A DNA stretch of 64,000 bases. Origin: Verrucomicrobiaceae bacterium. GTDB taxonomy: Bacteria > Verrucomicrobiota > Verrucomicrobiia > Verrucomicrobiales > Verrucomicrobiaceae. Positions within the stretch are counted from its first letter, which is position 1. The number at the start of each line of letters is the position of its first letter. Below are positions 43,574-51,250 of this stretch, one piece after another. The DNA lies in the NCBI GenBank assembly GCA_027486585.1, contig JAIXOU010000100.1:1-64000 (forward strand). Reading direction: 5' to 3'. The notes under the pieces are model-generated. The model did not search any database and was not told the origin of the DNA. It worked only from the letters and a program-made list of their open reading frames with translations. Position numbers and translations under genes: made by a program.

Positions 43574-44218
43574 ATGTCTGACGACCGACCTTCTTTCCCC
43601 ACTCTGCAAGCCGCACGCCTTTACGGCATCCTTGACCTTGGCTATGTCTTGCCTGCGGAGGTCGAGTCGATGACGGAATCTCTCTGTCTCGGCGGGGTGG
43701 ATCTACTGCAGCTCCGGGCTAAGAAGCTGACGCTTCAAGAGATCGAAAAACTAGCCCGACTCATGTTACCCATCACGCGTGCGCATGGGGTTCCCTTCAT
43801 CATCAATGACCATCTGGCCATCGCTGCTGAGATTGGCTCTGAAGGCGTGCATGTCGGTCAGGACGACGATGCCGTGGCCAAGGCCCGCGCTGTGGTCGGG
43901 CCCAAGATCTTTGTCGGGAAGTCCACTCACAGCTTGGTCCAAGCCGCTGCGGCACAGGAAGAGGATGCCGATTACATTGGCTTTGGGCCGCTCTATGCCA
44001 CCGGCACCAAGCCTGATTACGTGCCTATTGGGATTCATGACATCAGCCAGGTGCATCAGCAGGTAAAGCTCCCCATCTTTTGCATCGGCGGCGTCAACTT
44101 GCCACGCCTGCCTGAGATCGTTCAAGCCGGCGCGCGCCGGGTGGTCGTGGTTTCCGCATTGTTGCAGGCTGCTTCCATTTCCCAGTATGTGCAGGAAGTG
44201 AAAGCGCTGCTTCCCTGA
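43574..44218 (+). CDS. thiE: Thiamine-phosphate synthase
   Basis: Joins HMP-PP and HET-P into thiamine phosphate. From the ATG at 43574 the protein is 214 residues. Motifs: LYGILDLGYVLP, GVDLLQLRAKKLT, PFIINDHLAIAAEIGSEGVHVGQDD and the phosphate-binding GKSTHSL, with IGFGPLYATGTK and FCIGGVNL later. I looked for a TPP riboswitch upstream and found none. Confidence 0.93.
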   Translation: MSDDRPSFPTLQAARLYGILDLGYVLPAEVESMTESLCLGGVDLLQLRAKKLTLQEIEKLARLMLPITRAHGVPFIINDHLAIAAEIGSEGVHVGQDDDAVAKARAVVGPKIFVGKSTHSLVQAAAAQEEDADYIGFGPLYATGTKPDYVPIGIHDISQVHQQVKLPIFCIGGVNLPRLPEIVQAGARRVVVVSALLQAASISQYVQEVKALLP

Positions 44219-44244
44219 ACCTTGGCCCGTCACATTCACTGCTA

Positions 44245-44892
44245 ATGATCACCATCATGCGTCTCCTTTGCCTGTCTTTTCTGGCCCTATCCTCTGCCTT
44301 TCCACAGGCGGCGAACCTGCCCAAGCCTGACCCTGAACTGCCCGCCATCATGAAGGAATGGGCAGAGGCCCAAAAGGCCGTGGGTGACATGGAGGTGGCC
44401 TTTGAGCAGACCCGAACCATCCCTGCACTGAAAAAGCCCGTGACGGCTCCAGGGAAGTTTTGGCGTTTTACTGATGGTGCCTTCCGCTGGGAAATGGGAT
44501 CTCCAGCTGCCACCATCTTGGTGCATGATTTGAAAGAGTTCCGTGTCCGTGAATCAGCGGAGGCCCCATGGCAGGTTTTACAAGAGGACGATGCCCGCTA
44601 CCGCATGTGGGCCAGATTTCTCAGTGGTCGTGAGGCCTCACCCAAGGAGATCAGCCGTCATTTTGTCGTCAAAGAAGCCGTCGATAGTCCCGGCATCACC
44701 ACGGTGACCTTGCAGCCCAAAGCCCCCTTCATCCGCCGCTATCTCAATCAGCTCGATCTTCAGATCAGCCAGTCCAGCAAACTGCTCGTCCAGCTACGAG
44801 TCATTCAGGGAGATGGCAGCGTCGTCCTCATGCGCTTTGCCCAGCCCAAACCCGTGTCTCAAGACTTGAAGGCCCAGTTGTTGTCACGCTAA
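44245..44892 (+). CDS. LolA-like outer membrane lipoprotein carrier
   Basis: A 215-residue periplasmic protein with a signal peptide (MRLLCLSFLALSSAFPQA; start 44245 or 44257). The middle reads VGDMEVAFEQTRTIPALKKPVTAPGKFWRFTDGAFRWEMGSPAATILVHDLKEFRVRE, the LolA/LolB beta-barrel pattern. LolA proteins carry lipoproteins from the LolCDE exporter to the outer membrane. It follows thiE by 26 bp. Confidence 0.82.
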   Translation: MITIMRLLCLSFLALSSAFPQAANLPKPDPELPAIMKEWAEAQKAVGDMEVAFEQTRTIPALKKPVTAPGKFWRFTDGAFRWEMGSPAATILVHDLKEFRVRESAEAPWQVLQEDDARYRMWARFLSGREASPKEISRHFVVKEAVDSPGITTVTLQPKAPFIRRYLNQLDLQISQSSKLLVQLRVIQGDGSVVLMRFAQPKPVSQDLKAQLLSR

Positions 44893-44902
44893 AATGCTCC
44901 AC

Positions 44903-45016
44903 ATGAAACTCACCGCATGCTTCACTCTTATGGTCTTTCCGTTGTTCGCGGCGGAGCTGCCGCAGCAACCCAAACACGACAGTCAAACCCAACGGATGAC
45001 GGCTTATAGGTCATGA
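44903..45016 (+). CDS. Small predicted secreted peptide
   Basis: A 37-residue open frame (an ATG at 44894 adds three residues). It begins with an ordinary signal peptide, MKLTACFTLMVFPLFA, and leaves a mature tail of about 20 polar residues. Its stop overlaps the next start by four bases (ATGA), which supports translation. It could be a real small protein or the remnant of a longer exported gene. Confidence 0.4.
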   Translation: MKLTACFTLMVFPLFAAELPQQPKHDSQTQRMTAYRS

Positions 45017-45345
45017 GCAGATCAGCCTTTGATCGACACTACTACGACGCCAACAACTGGAAGCTGGGGTTCATTTACTTTTGCAAAGCTGATCAGCGTA
45101 TCGTCGTTCCGAAGCGCCTTCGAGGACTTGGATGGACGCTCAACTTTGCTCGACCTTTAGCGTTGCCCTTCTTGGGGGTGCTACTGGCATTTGCTTTCGG
45201 AGCTAGAGAGTTGCTGCTTGCCTTGAATGGGAGTACAGGTTTGTCCTGCGCGGTCACGTTGCTGTTGATTCTGGCGCTCGTGGCCCTGTGTTATCAAATG
45301 TCGATTCCCCAACCTAGTGCTGCGCCATCGGATGATGTCAGGTAA
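45013..45345 (+). CDS. DUF5808-domain membrane protein
   Basis: A 110-residue protein. The N-terminal part is the DUF5808 pattern: DRHYYDANNWKLGFIYFCKADQRIVVPKRLRGLGWTLNFARPLA, where a conserved NNWK...Y..D.R..VPKR core is visible. Two membrane helices follow (LPFLGVLLAFAFGA and AVTLLLILALVALCY). Function unknown. It is translationally coupled to the small peptide gene upstream. Confidence 0.75.
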   Translation: MSRSAFDRHYYDANNWKLGFIYFCKADQRIVVPKRLRGLGWTLNFARPLALPFLGVLLAFAFGARELLLALNGSTGLSCAVTLLLILALVALCYQMSIPQPSAAPSDDVR

Positions 45346-45366
45346 GCCCCAATGAGTAGGCTTGAA

Positions 45367-46014
45367 TCAAACTGAGTCCGCTTGTAAGCGCCTGCGTCGT
45401 TTCATAAGACCCAAGATCACCAAGATGGCGACTAGTAGCCCGATAATCAGGTGGGATGCGTGCTGCGGAGGATGAACGGGGATGGACTTGGAGATGTCGC
45501 CACGGAGAAGGAGCATGGACTGGGTTTCTCCGTTTGGAAGAGTGCGCCAGAGAAGGACATCCTGCAGGCTGGTTTTCGGGATGCTGAAGGCAACTTCGGC
45601 GGCGTCCGGAACCCAGCGCCAGTGGGCTTGGAGGAATTGATGATCCTGGCCATCCTCGGCATGGGTGATGGATGGGGGCAGGGCTCCGTCTATTTGGGTG
45701 GTTTGTTGCAGCGTTAAAGGAGCTAGGTCGGTGAGCCGACGAGCCTGGCCTTGAGACTCAATGTACAGGGCATCATGCATGGCCTGCGTAGCCGTGGCGA
45801 TGTCTGGAAGCATGGGGTTGCCACCGTATTCGGCGGTGACGGTGAGCTCGATTAAGGAGCCGCCATTCAGCAGATCAAGGCGGGCGCTTAGAAAGTCGTA
45901 GCCGTGAGCAAAACTCAAGCTCGGGAAACCCAACTGGAGAAAGAAGAGAAAAGCAAACAGGGGGAACGGTTGTGTTCCCCCTGCCGCTTGAATGTTGGAT
46001 GGACTGGGTCGCAT
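45367..46014 (-). CDS. Exported single-pass membrane protein of unknown function
   Basis: A 215-residue protein I do not recognise. It has an N-terminal signal segment (FPLFAFLFFLQLGFPSLSFA), an extracytoplasmic domain (AHGYDFLSARLDLLNGGSLIELTVTAEYGGNP) and a C-terminal membrane helix (HLIIGLLVAILVILGLM) followed by RRRR, so the tail stays in the cytoplasm. Start and stop of the upstream gene share TAATG, giving tight coupling. The role may relate to the NHL protein upstream. Confidence 0.6.
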   Translation of the reverse strand: MRPSPSNIQAAGGTQPFPLFAFLFFLQLGFPSLSFAHGYDFLSARLDLLNGGSLIELTVTAEYGGNPMLPDIATATQAMHDALYIESQGQARRLTDLAPLTLQQTTQIDGALPPSITHAEDGQDHQFLQAHWRWVPDAAEVAFSIPKTSLQDVLLWRTLPNGETQSMLLLRGDISKSIPVHPPQHASHLIIGLLVAILVILGLMKRRRRLQADSV

Positions 46015-47126
46015 TACTTGCGGTTCCAGCGGAGCACACGGCCCCACTTGTTCCACTCGGTTTCTAGGATGTTACCGTCATTATCAAAGGTGATGCCGTG
46101 CGGGCTGGTCACAATGCCTGCCTTCCAGTCTTTCGGGGCGATGCCGGGGGTATTGGTCGGCTGTGGGCTGGTGCCGAGATCGGCGACGCGCTTGCCTTCT
46201 TTGTCCCAGACGCTGACATTGCCAGCGATCTCAGCGACGCACATGAGGTCGCCATGAAAACTCGCGGAGCTTGGATTGCGCATATCGGTAGCGATTTCGC
46301 CAATCAACGCGCCATCAAGGCTGGTGTGCAGCATGCGCTTATGACCACGGTCACAGATCATGAGCCGGGCCGGTTCAAAGCGGCGATCGACAAAGATCTT
46401 GTGCGCGTTGGCGAGCTTGAGGGGCTCACCAGGGCCGCCAAAGACGGACTTAAACTTGCCCTTGCTATCAAAGACGAAGATCCAGCTCTTGCCGTAGCCG
46501 TCCACGACATAAATATCGCCATTCGGCGCGACGTCGCAGTTGGTGAGTTTCAGGCCGCCCGCAGCGCGCACACCAGGCTCTTTAGCGATGACTTTTTCGG
46601 TGCCGTTGGCGAGCTTCAGGGTGAGCTCAGTTTTGGTTTCAGCGATTTTGACACCCGAGGCGATTTCGTCCGTGCGTGGCTTGGGTTTCCCTGCGTCTTC
46701 GGCTTTCACTTTGGAAACAGTGACAAAATCACGTTGTTCCGCAGGGAAGGAGGCGGTGGGAATCTCCATGACGATGCTGCCGTCGAGAGTGGCTTGGATG
46801 ACTTTGGATTCACCCAGCACGGCGGCAAAGATAAACTCGCCTGCAGCGACTTTACGGATGACGAAGCCGTGGAGGGATGCTGGCAGGGAGAGGGCTTTGA
46901 TGAACTTGCCATCTTTGCCATACACCTGGATGCCGGCATTGGCCTCTTGAACGCTCACATACACATTGCCTGCTGAATCCACAGCGATTTCGCCATGGCC
47001 ATCACCAATGGTTTCTTTTCCAGGAGGTGGTGTGATGAAATTGGGTGCGAATTCGTAAGCGACTTCGGCGGAAGCTTTGCTGAAGAGAGCAAGGCAGGTC
47101 AGGAGCAGGATGGAGGATCTTTGCAT
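46014..47126 (-). CDS. Exported NHL-repeat/beta-propeller protein
   Basis: A 370-residue protein with a signal peptide (MQRSSILLLTCLALFSKASA). The repeated blades of a six-bladed propeller are visible: GEIAVDSAGNVYVSVQEANAGIQVYGKDGKFIKAL, LTNCDVAPNGDIYVVDGYGKSWIFVFDSKGKF and GITFDNDGNILETEWNKWGRVLRW. Ligand unknown. The ATG at 47126 opens the signal peptide. Its stop overlaps the next gene's start (TAATG). Confidence 0.8.
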   Translation of the reverse strand: MQRSSILLLTCLALFSKASAEVAYEFAPNFITPPPGKETIGDGHGEIAVDSAGNVYVSVQEANAGIQVYGKDGKFIKALSLPASLHGFVIRKVAAGEFIFAAVLGESKVIQATLDGSIVMEIPTASFPAEQRDFVTVSKVKAEDAGKPKPRTDEIASGVKIAETKTELTLKLANGTEKVIAKEPGVRAAGGLKLTNCDVAPNGDIYVVDGYGKSWIFVFDSKGKFKSVFGGPGEPLKLANAHKIFVDRRFEPARLMICDRGHKRMLHTSLDGALIGEIATDMRNPSSASFHGDLMCVAEIAGNVSVWDKEGKRVADLGTSPQPTNTPGIAPKDWKAGIVTSPHGITFDNDGNILETEWNKWGRVLRWNRK

Positions 47127-47219
47127 AGGTGGAACCATTTCAAACGGAAACTACCGTCTGAGTCAATCACACAAACATGAGGAATGTGATTTTGCTCGGG
47201 CTTAATCCCGCTTTGAACT

Positions 47220-48701
47220 CTAGGCTTCGAGCAATTTCGTGCTGAGCCGATCGACCATGCTGCGGAAATCGGAAGTGTCTGTCATGCGTTTGCTCACGAC
47301 TTTGCAGGCGTGGATCACGGTGCCATGATCGCGGCCACCAAACTCTTCACCGATTTGGATCAGCGGTAGTTTGATCATCTGACGAGTCAGATACATGGCG
47401 ACTTGGCGGGCCTCGGCGATGTTTTTAGGCCGACGTGGTCCAGTGAGATCGCTGACGCGCAAATCGTATTGTGTGGCAACAGCGCGCTGCACGCGATCGA
47501 CCGTCACGCATTTAGTCGGCTCATCATCGATCACGTCATGCAGAAAGGTAGCCAGGGCCGTTTCATTGGCCATGGTGCCTTCGAGAGACACATGGGCGGC
47601 GACGCGCATGAGGGCGCCTTCGAGTTTGCGCACGTTGGCGCGGATACGCTGGGCAATGAACTCGAGGATCCAGGGTTCGAGGGAGACATTGAAGTCGTGC
47701 ATCTTCCGGCGCAGGATGGCGACGCGGGTTTCAAAATCTGGCGTCTGGATCTGGGTGGTGAGACCCCACTCAAAACGTGACACGAGACGAGCTTCGAGAT
47801 TCTTGATATCGCTCGGGGCTCGATCACTGGCTAAGACGATCTGCTTAGCGTTATTGAAGAGCTCATTGAAGGTGTGGAAGAACTCTTCCTGAGTGCTGTC
47901 TTTGCCCTCAAAGAACTGCACGTCATCAATCAGCAGGACATCGACCTTGCGATACTTTTGGCGGAACTGAGTGAAGCTTTGTTTTTTGATGGCTTCGACG
48001 TATTCATTGGTGAACTGCTCAGAGGTCACATAACGAACGATGGCCTTCTTTTTGCGGGCAAGGACTTCCTGACCTATGGCCTGCATGAGGTGGGTTTTTC
48101 CCAAGCCCGTAGCGCCATAAAAAAACAGGGGATTGTAGATGCGTCCTGGTTTCTCTGCGACGGCGCGGGCGACAGCTGCGGAGTAACTGCTGTTCGAGCC
48201 GACAACGAAGCTGTCAAAATTAAATTTGGCGTTCAGTCCAGCATCTGAAAAAGAACGAATGCTCAGAGATTCGTCAGTGACGTGTGGGCTGGCAGCTGGG
48301 CGGTCGTCGTGATGGCGAGTGGAGATGACACGAGCGGCTTTCTTTTCGACACTGGCATCAATGCTCAGCGGACGCAGTACTTCGGAGCTGACTTCATACT
48401 CGATGCTGCCAGCAGCGCCGAGAACTTCGGCGACGGCATCGGTGACTGTGCCAGAAAAATTGCTCTCGATCCAGAGTTGATGGATCGGGTTGGGAACATG
48501 CAGGACAACACGATTGTTAGCGATGCGTGCGGTAGTGCCTGAAAAACAGCGGGTGTAGTTATCATGCCCGAGCTTCTTCATGAGCAAGGTGCAGATTTTG
48601 TCCCAGTCGGACGGCACTACTTTGAAGAGATCTTGTTCAGGCTTTGCTGTGTCTGGGCTGTCTTCTTTGGAGAGATTAGTGTCTGCATAAGCGGTCTCCA
48701 T
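47220..48701 (-). CDS. dnaA: Chromosomal replication initiator DnaA
   Basis: A 493-residue AAA+ initiator. Domain I (about 20-110; WDKICTLLMKKLGHDNYTRCFSG) and a linker precede the ATPase domain with Walker A FYGATGLGKTHLMQAIG and Walker B VDVLLIDDVQFF; the C-terminal DNA-binding helix carries the DnaA signature GGRDHGTVIHACKVV. The N-terminus has a short acidic leader. No dnaN follows, so the gene order differs from the usual dnaA-dnaN. Upstream is an AT-rich region. Confidence 0.97.
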   Translation of the reverse strand: METAYADTNLSKEDSPDTAKPEQDLFKVVPSDWDKICTLLMKKLGHDNYTRCFSGTTARIANNRVVLHVPNPIHQLWIESNFSGTVTDAVAEVLGAAGSIEYEVSSEVLRPLSIDASVEKKAARVISTRHHDDRPAASPHVTDESLSIRSFSDAGLNAKFNFDSFVVGSNSSYSAAVARAVAEKPGRIYNPLFFYGATGLGKTHLMQAIGQEVLARKKKAIVRYVTSEQFTNEYVEAIKKQSFTQFRQKYRKVDVLLIDDVQFFEGKDSTQEEFFHTFNELFNNAKQIVLASDRAPSDIKNLEARLVSRFEWGLTTQIQTPDFETRVAILRRKMHDFNVSLEPWILEFIAQRIRANVRKLEGALMRVAAHVSLEGTMANETALATFLHDVIDDEPTKCVTVDRVQRAVATQYDLRVSDLTGPRRPKNIAEARQVAMYLTRQMIKLPLIQIGEEFGGRDHGTVIHACKVVSKRMTDTSDFRSMVDRLSTKLLEA

Positions 48702-48946
48702 GATGTTGATTGATGCTGAAATAAGAGTGAGGCGGGAGGATAAAATTGGCGCTGTATCGGGAGAAGCAGCGCCGCAGTTATTTTTTGAAATTACTTCCTC
48801 TGTTTATGACAGAAATGACACGTTTGAAAGTGAATCTTGAATCATTTTTTAAACTCTCTTTTTTGAGAGTCTTAATATGTAAAAAAGATCCTTTGCATAT
48901 CTTAAATATCTCTGAGGCAAGTAGTAGACTGAGGGGCTAAAAACAA
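48702..48946. promoter_or_regulatory. AT-rich region upstream of dnaA with an inverted repeat
   Basis: About 245 bp without a gene. GGCGCTG (48748-48754) and CAGCGCC (48767-48773) form a perfect inverted repeat 47 bp upstream of the dnaA start. Beyond it (about 48775-48925) the sequence turns strongly AT-rich, with ACTCTC/GAGAGT forming a small hairpin (48853-48870). I found no convincing DnaA box of the TTATCCACA type, so an origin is only possible. Confidence 0.45.
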
Positions 48947-48976
48947 AGGGGCGGACGTCTGCAAACGTCCGCCCCT
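48943..48976 (-). terminator. Rho-independent terminator of the ThuA gene
   Basis: AGGGGCGGACGT (48947-48958) pairs perfectly with ACGTCCGCCCCT (48965-48976) around a 6-nt loop. On the minus strand it is followed by TTTGTTTTT. It lies 30 bp after the ThuA stop. Confidence 0.88.
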
Positions 48977-49005
48977 GATGGGTAACCCATCATCTCTTGA
49001 AAGGC

Positions 49006-49962
49006 TTATGGCGCTTTGGGTGCGCTGCTCGGTTTTGGCTTCGCGGGTGCCTTTGGTTTTTGCGGCACATAAGGTGGATTGGTTCCAGCTCCAGGCGCCG
49101 CGGTGATGAGGTTCGCAGGCACATCGGCCTTCACGGTTCCTAAAGCCCAGTGGATGCCACCAATGAGGATCTTTTGAAAGGTGGGATTGGTCCACACATC
49201 TTCACGATGTCCCATGGCGGTGTACCAGACGCGTCCTTCGCCTTCTTTGCGTGCCCAGGTGCTTGGATAAGCGGGGCGTCCATACATGCTGCCTTCCATG
49301 GCGGGTGAATCAATGGTGGTTAGGACATGGATGTCATCACGGAAGTCCTTGAGTGAATACCATTCTTCTTGAAAAGCGAAGTCCTTGTCAATGCTTTCAA
49401 AGCCAGGGAAGCCAGGATTGATCACAGTATTTTTAGCGACTTGCTGGGCACCGTGAATGATGAACTCAGCACCGAGAAAGCGCACGTAAGGATCGGCTTT
49501 TTCGCCATGATTCAGATAACGTTCAGGACCTTTCACCGCTTCGTTATCGGTGTGGAAGGTGTCACTGGCGGAGTGGGTGCCGATGAAGCCTTTGCCTGCT
49601 TTGACGAAATCAAACAGAGCCTGCTTGCCCTCGGCTGACATGGGTGGGTTTTTATCAGTTCCTTCTTCCAAGAGATTGCCTGTAGTGTAGAAGAAAACGG
49701 CATCAAACTGGGCCAAGTACTCTTTGCTGAATTTGCTGCCATCTTTGGAGAACTCAAAGTCCCAGCCCTCTTTTGCACCAAGCTCTAAAAGTACTTTTTC
49801 GGCGTGGCTGGGCTGACCATTTTTCCACGAAATCACACTATGCTCAAAGCCGCTGGATTTGGAGAAAAAGAGGATGTGCGGCTTCTTGGAGTCAGAGGCT
49901 GAAAAGGCCAGTCCGATGGCAAGGCCAAGGCAGGCGAGTGGAGCGAGGATTTTGGATAACAT
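49006..49962 (-). CDS. Exported ThuA-domain protein
   Basis: A 318-residue secreted protein with a signal peptide (MLSKILAPLACLGLAIGLAFSA). The ThuA glutamine-amidotransferase-like fold shows in HILFFSKSSGFEHSVISWKNG, FDAVFFYTTGNLLEEGTDKNPPMSAEGKQALFDFVKAGKGFIGTHSASDTFH, and GRVWYTAMGHREDVWTNPTF. ThuA domains are linked to sugar use in Verrucomicrobia. A Pro/Lys/Ala tail ends the protein. Start at 49962 is chosen over an extension to 50007. Confidence 0.87.
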   Translation of the reverse strand: MLSKILAPLACLGLAIGLAFSASDSKKPHILFFSKSSGFEHSVISWKNGQPSHAEKVLLELGAKEGWDFEFSKDGSKFSKEYLAQFDAVFFYTTGNLLEEGTDKNPPMSAEGKQALFDFVKAGKGFIGTHSASDTFHTDNEAVKGPERYLNHGEKADPYVRFLGAEFIIHGAQQVAKNTVINPGFPGFESIDKDFAFQEEWYSLKDFRDDIHVLTTIDSPAMEGSMYGRPAYPSTWARKEGEGRVWYTAMGHREDVWTNPTFQKILIGGIHWALGTVKADVPANLITAAPGAGTNPPYVPQKPKAPAKPKPSSAPKAP

Positions 49963-49977
49963 AGGGAGCGGGGAGTG

Positions 49978-50023
49978 ATGAAGGATGACGTGTCCTCCGA
50001 AGCTCAAAGAGCGAAGGGGGAAG
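49978..50023 (+). repeat. Dispersed repeat, copy A
   Basis: An approximately 46-bp sequence starting ATGAAGGATGAC and ending GCGAAGGGGGAAGG, matched with a few differences at 61377-61423. It sits in the gap between the ThuA gene and the YcgQ-like gene. Confidence 0.8.
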
Positions 50024-50048
50024 GATGAAGGATGAAGGATGAAGGATG
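50021..50048 (+). repeat. Four tandem heptamers AAGGATG
   Basis: Four perfect copies of AAGGATG stand between the YcgQ-like gene stop and the ThuA gene. They extend copy A of the dispersed repeat. A simple-sequence expansion is the plain reading. Confidence 0.9.
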
Positions 50049-50058
50049 AACCGAGGTT

Positions 50059-51243
50059 TTAGTAAATCATGGCGTCTGCGGGCGCCGTGGTCTCTTCGAT
50101 CTTGGTGGCCTGGATGATGGGCACCATTTGATCACCTTCTTTTTTATACGACATCGTGCCGATGACTTTCACCCAGGTCATGTCTTTGAACTCAGGGGCT
50201 TTTTTGCCAAAATCAACCGGCACTGAGTAAGGGCGTGCATCGGCCGCACAGCACTGGACTAACATTCGGAAAACACGCAGGCGATGACCGTCGGCATTGT
50301 TGACTTTTTCAGGCAAGACTTGGGCGGTGGTCTCGACCGGTTGTCCGGTGATGGCTTTTTGCACTTCAGCGTCGCCTGCGGTGTAATAGATCTCGGGCAC
50401 CTCGAGGATGAAGTTGCCTTCTTTGCTTTGAGGCACCTGCTTCTTCAGATCTTCCAGGGTGAAGCTTCCATAACTTTGAGCTTTTTCTGGAGCTTTAGGC
50501 GAGGCTTTGACGACAGCCTCAGGCATAGCGAATTGCGCAGGCGGGGGCAGGGGCGCTGTTGGCTGAGGCGTGACATTGGGTTTCGGGCGTTCGGCCTTGG
50601 TTTCAGCGGTCTCGGTGCGCAGGGTGAATTTGTCAGCGTTGGACGTATCACTGTAATTCGGGTTGTAGAGTCCCTTGTTGGTGATGGCGTTGGCGCTGTA
50701 GCGGTCTGGCGACTGGAAGGCTGCCCAGGTCAAAGGAGCACTCAGAACCAAGATAGCTGCGATACGCCCCGGCCAGCTGCTTTCAGCAAGGATGCCGTGG
50801 CTGTGATCGTGGTCGGCGTGGTCATGGCCGCAGCCAGCGTGGTGTTGGTGGCCATGGTCGTGACCACAGCCTTCGTGATGGGTGTGATCAGACTCACATT
50901 CGGGGCCATGTTTGTGGTTATGATCATGGCTGTGATCGTGGCCGCAAGTGCCGCCATGCTTGTGCCCGTGATCGTGGCCACAGCCTTCATGATGATCGTG
51001 AGAGTGGTCATGATCACAGCCATGCGCATCACAGCCAGCGTCTTCAGAGTTGGTGGTGAAAAGATTGAAGAGGGCGACGACGGCTAATCCTATGCCTGAG
51101 ATGAGCACCATTTGGCGGAAGATCCCATCTGGCGGTAAATAAGCTGCCACACGACCACTCATGTGAAAGTAGAGCAGCACAGCGCTCCAAAGCAGCAGAA
51201 TGAGAATGCTGAGAAAGTGAATGATGGTGCGGGGTCCAGACAT
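50059..51243 (-). CDS. YcgQ/TIGR03943-like membrane protein with histidine-rich metal-binding insert
   Basis: About 394 residues from ATG 51243. Two N-terminal membrane helices (IIHFLSILILLLWSAVLLYF and MVLISGIGLAVVALFNLF) are followed by an exceptional insert of about 90 residues rich in His, Asp, Gly and Cys (repeated GCGHDH, HDHSHDH). A third helix (IAAILVLSAPLTWAAF) leads to the conserved C-terminal domain with FRMLVQCCAADARPYSVPVDF. This family pairs with the adjacent permease and is Zur-regulated in Bacillus subtilis; zinc is the likely metal but is unproven here. Confidence 0.82.
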   Translation of the reverse strand: MSGPRTIIHFLSILILLLWSAVLLYFHMSGRVAAYLPPDGIFRQMVLISGIGLAVVALFNLFTTNSEDAGCDAHGCDHDHSHDHHEGCGHDHGHKHGGTCGHDHSHDHNHKHGPECESDHTHHEGCGHDHGHQHHAGCGHDHADHDHSHGILAESSWPGRIAAILVLSAPLTWAAFQSPDRYSANAITNKGLYNPNYSDTSNADKFTLRTETAETKAERPKPNVTPQPTAPLPPPAQFAMPEAVVKASPKAPEKAQSYGSFTLEDLKKQVPQSKEGNFILEVPEIYYTAGDAEVQKAITGQPVETTAQVLPEKVNNADGHRLRVFRMLVQCCAADARPYSVPVDFGKKAPEFKDMTWVKVIGTMSYKKEGDQMVPIIQATKIEETTAPADAMIY

Positions 51244-51250
51244 AACGGTG

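Noticed and set aside
46098-46976. 292-codon plus-strand frame opposite the NHL protein gene
   Set aside because: Antisense to a gene with signal peptide and propeller repeats; its translation is not protein-like.
48775-48925. Firm call of oriC upstream of dnaA
   Set aside because: AT-rich but without convincing DnaA boxes; left as a possibility only.
50021-50048. Short CRISPR-like array
   Set aside because: The units are 7 bases with no spacers between them; this is a simple tandem repeat.
50284-51087. 267-codon plus-strand frame opposite the YcgQ-like gene
   Set aside because: It arises from the histidine-rich repeats on the other strand; the apparent hydrophobic runs are a codon effect.
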